Source: JAZLJD01 sp045617725
Lineage (GTDB): Bacteria; Bacillota; Clostridia; Lachnospirales; Lachnospiraceae
Direction of reading: 5' to 3'
Assembly: GCA_045617725.1 (NCBI GenBank)
Contig: JAZLJD010000045.1
Coordinates: 54,987 to 118,986 of the forward strand
Length of the DNA: 64,000 bases
This document shows positions 63,841-64,000 of the stretch, piece after piece; position 1 is the stretch's first letter; each line of letters starts with the position of its first letter. The notes below the pieces were generated by a model. The model had not been told where the DNA came from, did not search any database, and was given only the letters and a program-made list of their open reading frames with translations. Made by a program: the position numbers and the translations under genes.

Positions 63841-64000
63841 AGTCGCCAAATGTCCACCTGCGCAAGCGCGGTGTCCACTTGGCTCGTTGCCATAACAAAA
63901 TCGCTCCCCACTAGTCGCCCAATTTGCCCCATCGCACGAGTGCGCTGTGACAAAACAGTCGAATTGCACACTTGCATAAATGCAGTGTCCAATTCTTCTG
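63841..64000. repeat. Series of GC-rich hairpin repeats, continuing past the window end
   Basis: Three related units begin with AGTCG at 63841, 63913 and 63957. The cores are CACC-T-GCGC-AA-GCGC-GGTG (63855-63873), CGCAC-GA-GTGCG (63933-63944) and CAC-T-TGCAT-AA-ATGCA-GTG (near 63969-63987). Units 1 and 3 have further outer arms, GCCAA/TTGGC and GAATTG/CAATTC, and share GTGTCCA after the core. Base composition is clearly more GC-rich than the surrounding genes. I see no supported gene here. Confidence 0.7.

Noticed and set aside
63801..63992. A 63-codon reading frame on the - strand across the hairpin repeats after lexA.
   Set aside because: It consists of translated repeat arms (for example QVDTALAQVDIWR), has no ribosome site and overlaps the end of lexA. 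It is a by-product of the repeats.
63841..64000. CRISPR array at the window end.
   Set aside because: Units differ in length (72 and 44 bases), the hairpin stems vary and there are no equal-length spacers or cas genes.
61623..64000. An integron: tyrosine recombinase plus attC-like hairpins near a LexA box.
   Set aside because: The recombinase looks like XerC/D without a visible integron-integrase insertion, lexA and yneA lie in between, and the hairpins lack clear GTTRRRY/RYYYAAC core sites. Kept only as a remote possibility.
1..64000. tRNA or rRNA genes in the intergenic regions.
   Set aside because: No gap between genes contains a cloverleaf with a T-loop GTTCRANNC and a matching acceptor stem, and no rRNA-like stretch was seen.

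Overview
The window looks like chromosomal DNA from a low-GC Gram-positive anaerobe of the Clostridia, most likely the family Lachnospiraceae. I infer this from the gene content: Rex, a two-gene NfnAB-type electron-bifurcating transhydrogenase, formate-THF ligase and FolD, an anaerobe-type citrate synthase candidate, SepF, YneA/LexA and MutL with an endonuclease motif. The gene orders are typical of Firmicutes, and ribosome binding sites are strong AGGAG-type. There are no rRNA or tRNA genes, no CRISPR array and no recognisable prophage. Nearly all of the window is coding and on the + strand; only dtd, the AI-2E-family gene and the yneA-like gene are on the - strand.

Layout. 1-7.3 kb: a probable Re-citrate synthase, a GntR/FCD regulator, NADP-isocitrate dehydrogenase, Rex, a coiled-coil protein, a fused NAD(P)HX epimerase/dehydratase and alanine racemase. 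7.3-12.3 kb: a CBS/CorC-type membrane protein, YebC, an O-acetylhomoserine sulfhydrylase and an unknown membrane protein, closed by a perfect 12-bp terminator hairpin. 12.3-19.0 kb: FtsK/SpoIIIE, two C1-folate enzymes and a zinc-ribbon membrane protein. 19.0-22.7 kb: NfnAB behind a leader with two inverted repeats, then a structured repeat element, a second zinc-ribbon protein and RlmH. 22.7-24.7 kb: a lone KAP-family P-loop NTPase in AT-richer DNA, framed by an inverted repeat and a 15-bp hairpin; this is the most accessory-looking gene. 24.8-44.1 kb: fifteen tightly packed or overlapping genes (pdp, phoH, a shortened PgpH-like protein, ybeY, a MurJ-type flippase, two flavoproteins, proB, a folate cyclo-ligase, proA, miaB, mutS, mutL, miaA, a YnbB-like PLP enzyme). 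44.2-52.7 kb: the cell-shape block mreBCD, PBP2, minC and rodA, then mgsA and a D,D-carboxypeptidase lipoprotein. 52.7-58.9 kb: a small P-loop protein, a HlyD-like protein, yggS, sepF, an unknown, lspA, an RluA-type pseudouridine synthase and a cytidylate-kinase-like protein. 59.0-64.0 kb: dtd and an AI-2E-family exporter, ttcA-like, a tyrosine recombinase, then the divergent yneA-like/lexA pair with SOS boxes and, at the very end, a series of GC-rich hairpin repeats.

Functionally the first third is about redox and one-carbon metabolism: citrate to 2-oxoglutarate, NADPH supply, NAD(P)H repair, NADH sensing and bifurcation. The centre is housekeeping (tRNA modification, mismatch repair, proline synthesis). 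The next block is envelope growth and division. The most unusual observations are a two-copy structured element with compensatory base changes that sits directly on start codons (21.4 and 51.2 kb), the hairpin repeat series after lexA (63.8-64.0 kb), the isolated KAP NTPase, the reduced PgpH-like protein, and minC without minD or minE beside it.
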